Shown here piece after piece: positions 16,531 to 26,740 of a stretch of 64,000 nucleotides of DNA. The notes under the pieces are model-generated. The model did not search any database, was not told the DNA's origin, and saw nothing but the letters and a program-made list of their open reading frames with translations. Position numbers and translations under genes: made by a program. Position 1 is the stretch's first letter; every line of letters begins with the position of its first letter. The stretch lies in contig NZ_BILW01000014.1 of NCBI RefSeq assembly GCF_004000765.1, forward strand, positions 62,001 through 126,000, read 5' to 3'. The DNA is from Paenibacillus chondroitinus NBRC 15376. Its GTDB lineage: Bacteria > Bacillota > Bacilli > Paenibacillales > NBRC-103111.

Positions 16531-17942
16531 AATGGAACCGTATTGTTATTAAACTGGGCGGAACGATCATTCTCTTGTTTCTTGTGGTTTTATTACCTGT
16601 TGGATTTGTTATTAATCAAATTTTTTCTGGATTTTATTTTAGTAAGGTCCAGGAGGACATTGACCAACTTTCTTCCCGGTATGCGGACGCTATCGCGTCT
16701 ACACAAAATCCGACGATGGTCAAGATGATGGCTGATTTCTCACAAGTAAAATTGTACATTGTAGATGTGGACGGACAAATTATTGTTGATTCAGGTTTAA
16801 CCGGGTTATCTAATGGTTCCTTTATTTCGAAGGATGAAGTTCAAGCTTTAGCTAAAGGTAATGCTGTAAATAAGCGTTATCAAGATTTCTATTCAGGAAC
16901 CAAATACTTAGTTTCCGGTAAGTCGATTAAAAATGGAAACCTGTTTTATGGTGGAGTTTATGTCCTCTACTCAACAGAAGGTATTCAGCAGTCGATTCAG
17001 AAAGTTCGTGATCTGTTGATCCTGTCCGGTATAGGTGCCTTTTTCATTGCGCTTGGATTTACTTTTATTATTTCCAGAAAATTATCCGATCCCTTAATCC
17101 AAATGGAACAAGCAACACGAAAAATCGCAAAAGGAGACTTGGATACAAGGGTTGATCTAATAGCAAAAGATGAGATGGGATCATTGGCGAATGCTATTAA
17201 TGATCTGGCTGTGGATTTACAAAGGTATCGAGATACACGAAGTGAATTTTTTGCCAACATTTCTCATGAGCTGAGAACACCGATGACTTATTTGGAAGGG
17301 TATGCGAAAGTGGTCAAAGAGGGTCTGTATGAGAACGAAGAGGAAAGAAATCAATATTTAGATATTATTCAGCAGGAGACGATAAGGCTTACGCATTTGA
17401 TACATGATCTTTTTGAGCTTTCCAAAATGGAAGAAGGTAAAATCAGTCTAAATTTTGAGTGGATTGATCTTGTTGAATTAATTGAAAATGTAACGTTAAA
17501 AGCGGGGTTAAAAGCTAAAGAAAAAGGTTTGGAAATTGAAGTGAGTCTAGAAAGGGACTTACCGATGGTCTACGCCGACGGTCTTCGAATGGAACAAATA
17601 TTTTTGAATTTAGTGGAAAATGCGATTCGTTATACGGAAAAAGGCACGGTTTCCGTACAACTGAAAAGATTGAATGCAAATGAGATCAAAATCATTGTTG
17701 AAGATACTGGAATCGGTATTCCGAAACAAGAACTACCTTATATATTCGAACGATTTTATCGAGTTGAAAAGTCTCGTTCTCGCCAGTATGGAGGAACCGG
17801 ATTAGGACTTGCGATTGTAAAAAGATTAGTCGATCTGCAAGGAGGCACCATTGAAGTTACCAGTGAAATTGGCCGCGGCACCCGATTTGTACTCTGTTTC
17901 CCAATACAAATGAAGGAGGAGAGACGAAATGAAACGGATTGA
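16527..17942 (+). CDS. Sensor histidine kinase
   Basis: 471 aa. TM1 at about 10-32, an extracellular region to ~165, TM2 at ~168-190, HAMP domain (ISRKLSDPLIQMEQATRKIA), phosphoacceptor FFANISHELRTPMTYLEGY, then a HATPase domain with NLVENAIRYT, DTGIGIPKQE and GGTGLGLAIVKRL. The extracellular domain (~135 aa) is not recognised as a known sensor and has no His/Met clusters. It is translationally coupled to the regulator at its start and overlaps the next small gene by 14 bp. Confidence 0.9.
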   Translation: MKWNRIVIKLGGTIILLFLVVLLPVGFVINQIFSGFYFSKVQEDIDQLSSRYADAIASTQNPTMVKMMADFSQVKLYIVDVDGQIIVDSGLTGLSNGSFISKDEVQALAKGNAVNKRYQDFYSGTKYLVSGKSIKNGNLFYGGVYVLYSTEGIQQSIQKVRDLLILSGIGAFFIALGFTFIISRKLSDPLIQMEQATRKIAKGDLDTRVDLIAKDEMGSLANAINDLAVDLQRYRDTRSEFFANISHELRTPMTYLEGYAKVVKEGLYENEEERNQYLDIIQQETIRLTHLIHDLFELSKMEEGKISLNFEWIDLVELIENVTLKAGLKAKEKGLEIEVSLERDLPMVYADGLRMEQIFLNLVENAIRYTEKGTVSVQLKRLNANEIKIIVEDTGIGIPKQELPYIFERFYRVEKSRSRQYGGTGLGLAIVKRLVDLQGGTIEVTSEIGRGTRFVLCFPIQMKEERRNETD

Positions 17943-18132
17943 ATGGCTCATTGCCATAATCTTAGTTGTAATTGGCCTGTCTTGTTTGACGATGTCGGCC
18001 ACTTCAATGATGAAACCGGAATCCATCCGTGACTATTTGAGTATTTTATTGAAAATATGTCTTTGGTCGGGCATTCCTATTCTGATCGCTGGTATTGTGT
18101 ACATGGTAGTCAAGAAAAAGAAGAGGGAGTAG
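17929..18132 (+). CDS. Small two-helix membrane protein
   Basis: 67 aa with two hydrophobic helices (about 7-25 and 42-62), a short Met-containing loop (SATSMMKPESIRDY) and a basic tail KKKKRE. It overlaps the kinase gene by 14 bp and follows a GGAGGAGAG site. The TM-loop-TM plan is a minimal version of the Met-rich membrane proteins at 34706-39737. The function is unknown; it may modulate the kinase or bind metal outside the membrane. Confidence 0.65.
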   Translation: MKRIEWLIAIILVVIGLSCLTMSATSMMKPESIRDYLSILLKICLWSGIPILIAGIVYMVVKKKKRE

Positions 18133-18184
18133 AAGAGAAATCTTGGAGGTCCAGTCAAAATATTAGGAGAGGAGCTTGATTATT

Positions 18185-18376
18185 ATGATGATTTTTGGGA
18201 TTTTGTTTTTTCTTCTCATCGTTGGTGCAGTTATATTCGGAATTATTATGCTCTTTGCAAAAGCTTTTAATAAGAAGGAAGATCCAGCCTTACATGTGCT
18301 TAAAGATCGATTTGCACGTGGAGAAATCAATGAAGAAGAGTTGCGGCACAAAAGCAACCTTTTAAAAAATAAATGA
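18185..18376 (+). CDS. SHOCT-domain single-helix membrane protein
   Basis: 63 aa from ATG 18185 (GAGGAGC upstream). One N-terminal TM helix (residues ~2-24), a short linker, then a SHOCT domain: DPALHVLKDRFARGEINEEE followed by LRHKSNLL. SHOCT domains end many small prokaryotic proteins and are thought to mediate oligomerisation. It is the last gene of the two-component operon. Close relatives lie at 38735, 40368 and 40729 in the copper section. Confidence 0.8.
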   Translation: MMIFGILFFLLIVGAVIFGIIMLFAKAFNKKEDPALHVLKDRFARGEINEEELRHKSNLLKNK

Positions 18377-18480
18377 ACTTCATGATTTCTTCAAACAATC
18401 AACACGTTGACCTCAAATCTATTGTTTAAACTATGTTTGTACGGCAAACAGCCAACTACAACAATGGAGGAGATTAACAA

Positions 18481-18750
18481 ATGAAAAAGAAAACAATTTT
18501 TATTGCTTCATTTGCATTACTTGCTGTCTTGGCGGTCGGGCAAATTGGTTTTGCTGCAGGAACCAAAGACAAAGACGGACAAGACAACACAAGCAAAGGC
18601 ATGTACGAGATGATGCAAAATGGGAACATGGACAAGATGATGCAATCTATGCATTCCCCAGAAGGCGAGAAAATGATGAAGGCTTGCGACGAGTTCATGG
18701 ATTCCAATGAAAAAACGAATGGCAAGCCAGCGGAGAAAATGAGTCTATAA
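18481..18750 (+). CDS. Secreted Met-rich small protein
   Basis: 89 aa. Signal peptide (KKK start, hydrophobic 5-22, cleavage after GFAAG region), then a mature part with 13 methionines, including MYEMMQNGNMDKMMQSMH and EKMMKACDEFM. Spaced Met pairs plus His and one Cys are typical of periplasmic or extracellular Cu(I)/Ag(I) binding. The ribosome site is GGAGGAG. The upstream sequence (TTTCTTCAAACAATCAACA, 18387-18405) resembles the repeated regulatory motif at 30272. The family is not recognised; a copper-binding role is inferred. Confidence 0.65.
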   Translation: MKKKTIFIASFALLAVLAVGQIGFAAGTKDKDGQDNTSKGMYEMMQNGNMDKMMQSMHSPEGEKMMKACDEFMDSNEKTNGKPAEKMSL

Positions 18751-18847
18751 ATCAAAATGCCTAGGGTAATCGTTGGGAGATCTCTTAAGGATTCATTAGA
18801 TTTATGCCGTGTCTCCGCAATAAGGTTTATGTAAGGAGGAAAATATT

Positions 18848-19417
18848 TTGAATTATATGGAAATGCGCTTAATTCAATTGTCCCGTACCGGAGATCGAGC
18901 AGCTTTTATGGATCTGATGGAACTTTATAAGGATAAAATCCAGCGCCTTGCTTATAGGATGCTTCATAATAAACATGATTCGGAAGACATTGTCCAAGAA
19001 ACGTTCATGCGAGTGTATATGCACTTAAACCGTTATGATGAGACTCAAAAATTTTCTACTTGGATTTTTCGCATCGGTAAGAATTTATGTATTGACCTGC
19101 TGCGTAAAAAAAAGGTCGTTTATTCGCTAGATACAGAAATACTTGAAGGTGACGAAAGGAATCGTTATGCTATTCATCATAGTGACGAAGCCACACCGGA
19201 AAATCATATACTGCGTGCGGAGATCCAGGAGCAGGTTCGCCATGTAATGAACATACTGCCTGATAAATTTAAAATCGTAGTAGGGCTCTATTACTTCAAT
19301 GAACTATCTCTCCAAGAGATCAGTGAGAAACTTGGCATACCGAGTACAACGGTAAAGACCCGATTGCACCGCGGACGTGAACATATGAGAAAGAAATGGG
19401 GTTTCACCGCATTTTAA
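18848..19417 (+). CDS. ECF sigma factor, SigW-like
   Basis: 189 aa. Region 2 contains YRMLHNKHDSEDIVQETFMR and FSTWIFRIGKNLCIDLLRKK; region 4 contains YYFNELSLQEISEKLGIPST and TRLHRGREHMRKK. Both are characteristic of ECF sigma factors of the SigW/RpoE group. The start is TTG 18848, seven bases after AAGGAGGA. No anti-sigma gene follows; instead there is a terminator and then a broken mobile element, so either regulation is by a distant partner or the partner was lost. Confidence 0.9.
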   Translation: MNYMEMRLIQLSRTGDRAAFMDLMELYKDKIQRLAYRMLHNKHDSEDIVQETFMRVYMHLNRYDETQKFSTWIFRIGKNLCIDLLRKKKVVYSLDTEILEGDERNRYAIHHSDEATPENHILRAEIQEQVRHVMNILPDKFKIVVGLYYFNELSLQEISEKLGIPSTTVKTRLHRGREHMRKKWGFTAF

Positions 19418-19563
19418 ACTAAACGTAAAGATAAATTGCATGTAGGCTCCAGAAAGGGCTATACAATGGGGAGATCCCACATGTGAACTTAAGTTCTATG
19501 CTTTAGGCAGACGGTCAGTAATCGTATGAAGCATTGTATGATGTGACACTCTATATTCGTAGT

Positions 19564-19600
19564 AGGCATTTCAACTTTGGTTGAAGTGCCTTTTTATTTT
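19564..19600 (+). terminator. Rho-independent terminator
   Basis: AGGCATTTCAAC pairs with GTTGAAGTGCCT across a 4-nt loop, followed by TTTTATTTT. It lies 150 bp downstream of the sigma-factor gene. Confidence 0.85.
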
Positions 19601-19632
19601 CAATATTTTGGTATGAAGGTTGTTTTGATTTG

Positions 19633-19671
19633 GTGGAGGGCATAGCCCAAGCGAAGGCGCGGGAGCTCCAC
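19633..19671. other. GC-rich hairpin sequence in an AT-rich intergenic region
   Basis: GTGGAG and CTCCAC close a 39-nt segment containing GGGCATAGCCC and AAGCGAAGGCGC, much richer in GC than its surroundings. The rest of 19418-19803 holds the terminator above and no gene. It could be an element end, an RNA structure or a relic; not assigned. Confidence 0.35.
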
Positions 19672-19803
19672 TTTTATTGGCATTATTTACTTACAGGAAA
19701 TGAATGTTTGGGGATGTATAATGACCTATTATACTGACACGGAATGTAGAACTATGAACAAAGGTTGAAATTTTCATAAGATATGAAATTAGAGGTCATG
19801 ATG

Positions 19804-21165
19804 ATGAGTTTAAATCGCTATTATCACATTTATTGCCCCGAGGGCGTTGTAAGTAAGTATTCCCTCCTCGTGATCGATCCAGATGAAGAAACATTTCTAC
19901 CTTTAACAGATTTCTACAGTGATCTTCTCGGGAGAGTGGGAAATAAAACTGCTCTATCATATTTGACGTCGATGGAATCGTTTTTTTCGTGGCTGGATAA
20001 GTACGGCAAATACCAAGAACAGCAGGTAAAGTGGAATGACCCTCCAGAGCGGATAAGAGAAGTCGTTCAAGATTACTTGTACAGCGAGCTATCTTGCAAA
20101 GTAATGGACAAAGACAACTACCGCTTGGTGAATTTGACGAACAAAAGCCCTAATACGGTGATGCGTTCCTTATCCGCGATAAAGGCGTTCTACAAGTCCA
20201 TGATTCGTTTGAAATCTTATCCGTACCCCAATCCGTTGTTATACATTGAAAACGTGCTAAGAGAGTTGGAAGAGCCTGTAGAAGGCGTTAGAAAGGACAA
20301 ACCTCGCCTGCCTGCCGCAGCAGGAACAGAGGTGCCCATTCATCAGCACAGGCGGCTAACGGACTCGTACTTCAAAGTGGTGAACGAGGAATGGGTGCCG
20401 CTGATCATTGGCGACTGGGATCTTCCTTTCAAAGTTTACAATGCGGGGAAAGCCATCGGTTGGACTTTGCGAGACGAAATCGTCACGCGTCTCTTGTTTG
20501 AAACAGGCGCTAGGGTGACGGAGATCCTTGAACTGACGTTTGGAGACTATCGAATGTGAATGAACCCGCTTGAAGCGCAGTCTTTTAACAAAGGCAGTCA
20601 CAAAAAACGGACCAAGTTCATTCGATTTAGTCAAGAAACGCTTAAGCTGTTAATTCGCTATGTGAACACGGAGAGAAAAGCGTGCGTTAAAGGTGTCCTG
20701 AGCTTTAAAGACGAGGCTGAAAATGAACCTATTTTTGTCACCATTCATGGCAGGCCTTATACTTACCATACCTTTTATGCCCAGTGGCAAAAAATCGTAA
20801 AAGCGGCGGAGTTACAGTTAAACCCACACAAGACCAGACACTGGCATGTTACGAACATGATGCGCGGCATTTTCGAAACTGCAAGTACCGACGCCGAGAT
20901 CGCTCGAAAGAAAAAGGAGCTCATTCATTACATGCGCTGGCGCGATGAATCAACCATCGAAGTTTACGAGCATTACTTCAACGAAATGGAATTTGGCGAA
21001 GTTCAAGCGGAAATTTTTGATAAAATGCGGCAGAAAGAACAAGAGTACCTGAGCAAAAAAGGCAAGAAAAGGAGGAAGTCAAAAAAGGCTGTTACTCCAG
21101 AAACGCTTCTGCAAACAGAAGATGAGGATTGGTTGAATGAAATTTTTGAAGGGATGGGAACATGA
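19804..21165 (+). pseudogene. TnpA-like tyrosine recombinase of second element, split by an in-frame TGA
   Basis: One continuous frame of about 453 codons is interrupted only by TGA at 20557-20559. Before it are the core-binding domain and the first catalytic Arg (LLFETGARVTEILELTFGDY). After it come HKTRHWHVTNMMRG and a terminal Tyr (ESTIEVYEHYF), with a basic tail. Length and order match TnpA of Tn554-type elements. A start at 19804 fits the AGAGG site. Without read-through or downstream reinitiation at ATG 20560, the catalytic domain is severed, so it is probably dead. Confidence 0.85.
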
Positions 21166-23313
21166 GTCTGACAACTACTGAGCGGAACTGGCGCACACAG
21201 CTAAAAGGAAAAGTCGCGGATGTTTTGTTAGATTTTGAAGGACGCCAAGGGAAATTTTTATTTCGACGTAGTGAATGAAGATTTATTAGAATACTATATG
21301 AAAAATATCGTTAATTTCCCATGGGCAAATCATATGGCTCTTAACATGATCGTGGCTACTTCAAAGCGATTGGCCCCATCCAGCATACGAGTGGAATCGA
21401 AAAGCGTTTCTTTAAGATTAAAAGATTTATTTAACCACTATGCACTGAAAAATATGAACGAATTTAAACCTGATCTTCATATGTATGACTATTTAAAAGG
21501 TCAAATATATACAGAGCACTCGTTAAACCAAAGAGCTAAATTTCTCAAATGTTACTTTACAATTAGTTACAGGACCGAGAAATGGATGCAAAGTAAATTA
21601 AATTTAGATCATGCAGCTATGTTTAAAGCATTCGTTCTCCCAAAGCCTTCTTTTGATACTCGGGACTTCACATTGATGAAACAAGTGGAATATAATGCCC
21701 AACAAAATAGAAAACTGGAGACTTCCGCAATCACACCTTTGCTGCCGCAAATTCGTGCGGAAGGTAATCTGCGGAGAAACCAACTTTTACGACTTAGAAA
21801 CAAAGTTAGAGAAGTATTAACAGCCGCAAAAGAAAACAACTGGCCCCTTCCGATCGCCTTTGACTATGAAGAATCGGAGGCAATCGGCGAGCGTTTTTTC
21901 TTTAAATTATGGGACAAGCCATCCTTTGTGTTGGCACATCGAGAGCAATACAGTTCACACTCTATTCAAGCAGCTACGAAAAAGACGGGCGCATATTCCA
22001 ATAAACAAAATGAGTGCTTTGTTGAATTTGTAAAATCAAAACGTACAGATGACAGTTCCAATGGTGAAGGCTTATGGTTTTCTGACTTAATGAAAGAAGA
22101 TGTCTTGGGATTTTGGACTCAAAATAAATCGAAAGAAGAAATCTACAAGCGTCTGTCGTATTTGAACCAATGGGGGTATGGAACGGAAGAAAATAAAACA
22201 TACCCAGTTCCGTTTTGGACGGGGCATAAAGGTGTATTAGGACAAAGCACTTTTATAGCTAAAGCACAAAGCAAGGCTGAAGGCATCATCTTTAACGTGG
22301 AACCTTTTTATGTTGCCTCCATTTTTGCCCTGTTTGCACTTATTTTATTTACAGGTTCGGGCATTCGGCTAAATGAATTGCTGCAAATCGCCCAAGCTAA
22401 AGAATGTTTGGTTGTGGCAGAAGACAAAAATCATCAACCGCCTAGAAAAAACTATATCTTTCGACTGATTCCTAAGGGTCGTGATGAACCTGAAAACTAT
22501 TACGTTACAGAAGATGTTTTTAAACTTATGGCTGAAATCCTTCAATTGCTGCGAGAACAATATGGATCAAAAACGATACCACTTGTAAGTTACGAATACA
22601 GGGTTCGTAAGCACATGTTTGGACAAGACAAGTATCTCATGCAGTATTCTGGTAGGCATTTTGACTCAGACGTAATTCACACCATCTTAAGATTCCTGTT
22701 TCATGGCATTGTAATCCAAACGGATGAAGGCGGACAGGTAAGTGTCAAGCCGCACCTCTTGCGCCACGCTTTCGCTACGCACGCCGTTCAAACAGAAAAA
22801 CTGCCAATTGATGTTGTGAAAGAAATTCTTCACCAAAAAGACGTACAGGTAACAGGTTATTATTCGCAGCCTACACACGGCCAAATTGGTCAAGCGATTA
22901 ACGACCTGCATGATAACTGGGTGTCACATATCGACATTCAGCAAGACATACTGCGCTGCCCAGAGGAACTTCAGGAGTTCTATGACGAATACCGCGAAAA
23001 AGTTGGTACGATGAGCAAGGTCGCGGGTGGGATCTGCACCACCGATGCGGTTTGCCCGACAAAAATGGCTTGCATCGGCTGTGCGGCTAAAGTTCCGCGG
23101 CCTGAATTTAAGCGTGATATTGAAGAATTTCACAAATGGGCTTCTGAGAGTGAAGCTCGCTTTAAGAAGTTGAACTTGCCTTTGGAAGTTCAGAAGATGA
23201 AGATAGCCAAGAACCGCGCTCGTAATGAGCTCAAAGAAATTGCACTTATTGAAAATTACCAAAAGGATGCGAGCCATGACCCGATTGTACGAATTCATAG
23301 ACCCCAAGAATAA
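21162..23313 (+). pseudogene. TnpB-like recombinase of second element, frameshifted near its start
   Basis: An ATG at 21162 overlapping the tnpA stop begins MSLTTTERNWRTQLKGKVAD, then VLLDF; the long frame continues from about 21235 as KDAKGNFYFDVVNEDLLEYY, one frame over. A single small indel near 21233 therefore separates the two. The rest (692 codons) carries FTGSGIRLNELL, LLRHAFATHAVQ, HQKDVQVTGYYSQP and a Cys cluster CTTDAVCPTKMACIGC, a complete catalytic set plus the TnpB-type zinc motif. A TTG at 21235 could still start a shortened protein. Confidence 0.8.
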
Positions 23314-23734
23314 TAAGCCGTGGCTTGAGGTAGAGTATAAAGAAAAAAAGCAAAGAACGTATAACACAGGCAAGCAAGCGATCGACGAATTGGTCAAACA
23401 GGGTAAGCGAGTTTCTTATCGCAGCATTGAGGCAACATCTAAGATGTTAGACCCAAGTGGAAAAGGGATTCATGCAAATACGGTCAAAACGAACGAAGCG
23501 TTGTACCAATATTATTTGCGTTTCTCCCGTCTTAGAAAGACTATTAAAAGCCAAACTAAGGTTACCGTCTCCTACCAACATTTAAAGGTAGGTCGAGACC
23601 TTTCGCAGGTTCGTAGGAGGTATATGAACTTGTCCAGACAGGAGCTAGCAGATCGATTGATACAGGCGGAGGAATATATTGCTGAGCAGCAGACCAAACG
23701 GAACAAGAGCCGTTTCGAGCAGTTTCAACTTTAA
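23276..23734 (+). CDS. TnpC-like accessory protein of second element
   Basis: 152 aa from ATG 23276, after AAAGGA. It is basic throughout, with a central segment RVSYRSIEATSKMLDPSGKG resembling a short HTH and a C-terminal coiled coil (SRQELADRLIQAEEYIAEQQ). It overlaps the upstream recombinase by 38 bp, as in Tn554-like elements where tnpC follows tnpB. It appears intact although its two partners are damaged. Confidence 0.7.
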   Translation: MTRLYEFIDPKNNKPWLEVEYKEKKQRTYNTGKQAIDELVKQGKRVSYRSIEATSKMLDPSGKGIHANTVKTNEALYQYYLRFSRLRKTIKSQTKVTVSYQHLKVGRDLSQVRRRYMNLSRQELADRLIQAEEYIAEQQTKRNKSRFEQFQL

Positions 23735-23785
23735 CTGTTCGGAAAAGTATCAGTTTTTAAAATTAAGTTTTAGGCTGACACATGA

Positions 23786-23850
23786 AACCAAAACAAACAA
23801 AAACCAGTCCAAACACGAGAATAAAGTGTTAGACTGGTTTTGTTTTGGTT
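23786..23850. terminator. Long hairpin after the second recombinase trio
   Basis: CCAGTC with an adjacent A-rich arm (AACCAAAACAAACAAAAA) pairs with GACTGGTTTTGTTTTGGTT, and AACAC/GTGTT extends the stem towards the loop. It works as a terminator in the plus direction and may lie close to the element's right end. The rest of 23735-24130 has no gene that I can see. Confidence 0.65.
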
Positions 23851-24131
23851 TATTGCTATCGTTTTTCGTTAGCTAACGGCAAGTGTTAACTGAAAGTGGT
23901 GGCATCTGTATGAACATCAATCGGTACTAACCCACTACCGAACAGCTTTTTTTCCACGTTATATAAGGACTTCCACTTTTTAAGTTAAGATAATCGTTAG
24001 TATCGGAACTACTTGATGGATTCTGTATAACTTACTCTCTATTATCCAGCAAATCATATTTAAAAGTAGCATAGTTCCATTTCAAAAATAAAATCCGGAA
24101 CTTGTATAAACATGCCTCAAAAGCACATTAT

Positions 24132-24197
24132 AATCAAAATCACGTTTGATTGTTTGTGGAATTTGTTATAATATTATAATCAAATGATTGTTTGATT
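24132..24197 (+). promoter_or_regulatory. cadC promoter with two ArsR/SmtB-type operators
   Basis: Two similar dyads, AATCAAAATCACGTTTGATT (24132-24151) and AATCAAATGATTGTTTGATT (24178-24197), flank TATAAT at 24167-24172. The spacing and AT-rich dyad match CadC/SmtB operators, which block RNA polymerase until Cd, Pb or Zn is bound. The second dyad ends 10 bp before the cadC start. Confidence 0.75.
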
Positions 24198-24206
24198 GGA
24201 GTGAAG

Positions 24207-24581
24207 ATGTTGAGTAATGTCGACAACTGCGAAATTTATTGTTTTGATGAAGTAAAGGTTAAACGTCTGCAAGGATTACTGGAAACCGTTGATATTTCTT
24301 CGATCACAAAAATGTTCAAAGCATTAGCCGATGATACGAGAATGAAAATCGCATATTCCCTTTGCGAGGAAGACGAACTATGCGTCTGTGACGTTGCAAA
24401 TATCACTGGTTCTTCGCTGGCTACAGCCTCCCATCATCTTCGATTGCTTCGAAATATGGGTTTGGCCAAATATCGAAAAGAGGGCAAGCTTGTATTTTAC
24501 TCCATAGACGATGAACAGATTAAACAATTCATTTTGTTGGCATTTGCACATTCGGAGGAGGGTAAAGTTTATGCAAGGTAG
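24207..24581 (+). CDS. cadC: CadC-like ArsR/SmtB metal sensor repressor
   Basis: 124 aa from ATG 24207 with GGAGTG upstream. The N-terminal C8 and C12 (NCEIYCFDE) plus C59 and C61 (ELCVCDVA) form the alpha-3N site that binds Cd(II), Pb(II) or Bi(III) in CadC. The winged helix follows ([20 protein letters not shown]), with a beta wing [12 protein letters not shown]. It probably represses its own operon through the two dyads at 24132-24197. The stop overlaps the ATPase start by 11 bp. Confidence 0.92.
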   Translation: MLSNVDNCEIYCFDEVKVKRLQGLLETVDISSITKMFKALADDTRMKIAYSLCEEDELCVCDVANITGSSLATASHHLRLLRNMGLAKYRKEGKLVFYSIDDEQIKQFILLAFAHSEEGKVYAR

Positions 24582-26703
24582 TTCGGAGCAGGTACAAGAT
24601 CAGAAAAAAGCGGTTTACAGGATTCAAGGTTTTACATGTACGAACTGCGCCGCACAGTTTGAGCAAAACGTCAAAGCATTGCCTGAAGTGCAGAACGCCC
24701 AGGTGAATTTTGGTGCATCTAAGATTACGGTTTATGGGGAAGCAACCATTCAAGACTTGGAGAAAGCAGGTTCCTTCGAAGGACTAAAGGTATATCCGGA
24801 AAAGGAACAACGCACTATTGAAAAAGTGCCCTTTTGGAAACGAAAAGCGACAATCACAACAGCATTATCCGCTATTTTACTGCTTGTTGGTTACCTTGTC
24901 AGTAAAGAAAATACTGCAGCCAACCTTATCTTTGGGTTAGCCATTCTCATTGGAGGTTATGAATTATTCATAAAGGGTGTAAAAGGTCTGGTTCGTTTTA
25001 ACTTTAACATGAACACCTTGATGACGGTGGCCATTATTGGTGCGGCAGCCATTGGAAAATGGGAAGAAGGCGCAACAGTCGTGTTTTTGTTTGCGATCAG
25101 TGAAGCGCTGGAGGCCTTTTCGATGGAGAAAGCCCGCCAATCCATCCACTCCTTGATGGATGTTGCTCCGAAAGAAGCAACAATTCGCCGTGGTAACCAG
25201 GAAATACAGGTCTTGGTCGATGACATTCAAATCGGTGATATCATGATCGTGAAGCCTGGACAAAAATTAGCAATGGATGGCAAAGTGATCAAAGGTATCT
25301 CCGCGGTGAACCAAGCGGCAATAACGGGCGAATCCGTGCCGGTATCGAAAACAGCAGGTGACGAAGTGTTTGCAGGCACATTGAATGAAGAAGGGTTGCT
25401 AGAAGTTGAGGTAACAAAGAGGGTGGATGATACCACCATCGCCAAAATCATTCATCTCGTGGAAGAAGCACAGGCAGAAAAAGCCCCTTCACAAGCATTT
25501 GTAGACCGATTTGCCCAATATTACACGCCCGCGATTATGGTGCTTGCACTCGGCATTGCAGTGATTCCTCCGCTTTTGTTTGATGGAGCCTGGGGCGATT
25601 GGATTTATCGGGGCCTAGCTTTACTGGTGGTTGGATGTCCATGCGCTCTCGTCATTTCCACACCGGTTTCAATCGTAACGGCCATCGGCAATGCGGCTAA
25701 AAACGGCGTGCTAATCAAAGGCGGCATTCACTTAGAGGAAACAGGGAAGCTGTCCGTCATTGCATTTGATAAAACAGGAACATTAACCAAAGGGGTGCCT
25801 GTAGTCACTGATATTGTCACGTTGAAAGGTAAGGAAGAAAACGAATTACTCGGTATCGCGGCGGCAATTGAAAAATGGTCGCAACATCCTTTAGCCTCGG
25901 CTATCGTGCGGAAGGCAGATGATAAATTCCTTGATTTGACCAAGTGGGAAACGCAAGATTTTTCTTCTATCACAGGGAAAGGTGCAAAAGCAGTGATTCA
26001 AGGAGTCACGTATTATGTTGGAAGTCCGCGTTTATTTGATGAGTTGATTCCAGAGGGATTGGCCGAACGAATTTCTACAGAGATCCATCGCTTGCAGAAG
26101 CAGGGCAAGACCGTTATGGTACTTGGAACCGAAAAGGAAGCATTAGCCTTGATTGCCGTCGCCGATGAGGTTCGTGAAAGTAGCCGTGAAGTTATACGTC
26201 AATTACACGAGCTGGGCATTCAAAAAACGGTCATGCTTACGGGAGACAATCAGGCTACGGCTGAAGCGATCGGAAAGCAAGTCGGTATTCGTGAGGTCAA
26301 AGCAGAATTGCTACCGCAACATAAACTGGAATACATCAAGAATCTGAAAAATAGCGGCAATGTTGGGATGGTGGGTGACGGTGTGAATGATGCACCGGCT
26401 CTTGCAAGTGCCAACGTGGGCATTGCTATGGGTGGGGCTGGAACCGATACAGCGCTGGAAACTGCTGATATTGCCCTGATGGCAGACGATTTGACCAAAC
26501 TTCCTTTTACAATCAAACTGAGCCGGAAAGCTTTGCAAATCATCAAACAGAATATCACATTCTCATTGCTTATCAAAGTAGTCGCGCTGCTTCTTATCAT
26601 TCCCGGTTGGCTTACGCTCTGGATGGCCATCTTCGCCGACATGGGGGCCACCTTAATTGTAACTTTGAACAGTTTGCGCTTAATGAGAGTTAGGGGTTCC
26701 TAA
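24571..26703 (+). CDS. cadA: Cd/Zn/Pb-exporting P1B-type ATPase (CadA/PbrA-like)
   Basis: 710 aa from ATG 24571 (GGAGGG upstream). One N-terminal heavy-metal domain with C23 and C26 in FTCTNCAAQ, eight predicted TM helices, the transport motif CPC at 356-358, phosphorylation Asp400 in DKTGT and hinge GDGVNDAPA. The class (CPC with a C-terminal TM lacking P1B-1 Met/Ser) matches P1B-2 pumps for Cd, Zn and Pb. It is translated with cadC and followed by remnants of lspA and uppP, as in lead-resistance operons. Confidence 0.93.
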   Translation: MQGSSEQVQDQKKAVYRIQGFTCTNCAAQFEQNVKALPEVQNAQVNFGASKITVYGEATIQDLEKAGSFEGLKVYPEKEQRTIEKVPFWKRKATITTALSAILLLVGYLVSKENTAANLIFGLAILIGGYELFIKGVKGLVRFNFNMNTLMTVAIIGAAAIGKWEEGATVVFLFAISEALEAFSMEKARQSIHSLMDVAPKEATIRRGNQEIQVLVDDIQIGDIMIVKPGQKLAMDGKVIKGISAVNQAAITGESVPVSKTAGDEVFAGTLNEEGLLEVEVTKRVDDTTIAKIIHLVEEAQAEKAPSQAFVDRFAQYYTPAIMVLALGIAVIPPLLFDGAWGDWIYRGLALLVVGCPCALVISTPVSIVTAIGNAAKNGVLIKGGIHLEETGKLSVIAFDKTGTLTKGVPVVTDIVTLKGKEENELLGIAAAIEKWSQHPLASAIVRKADDKFLDLTKWETQDFSSITGKGAKAVIQGVTYYVGSPRLFDELIPEGLAERISTEIHRLQKQGKTVMVLGTEKEALALIAVADEVRESSREVIRQLHELGIQKTVMLTGDNQATAEAIGKQVGIREVKAELLPQHKLEYIKNLKNSGNVGMVGDGVNDAPALASANVGIAMGGAGTDTALETADIALMADDLTKLPFTIKLSRKALQIIKQNITFSLLIKVVALLLIIPGWLTLWMAIFADMGATLIVTLNSLRLMRVRGS

Positions 26704-26740
26704 ACCCCTAACTCTTTAGTGTAAAAAGGGAGCTGATTTA

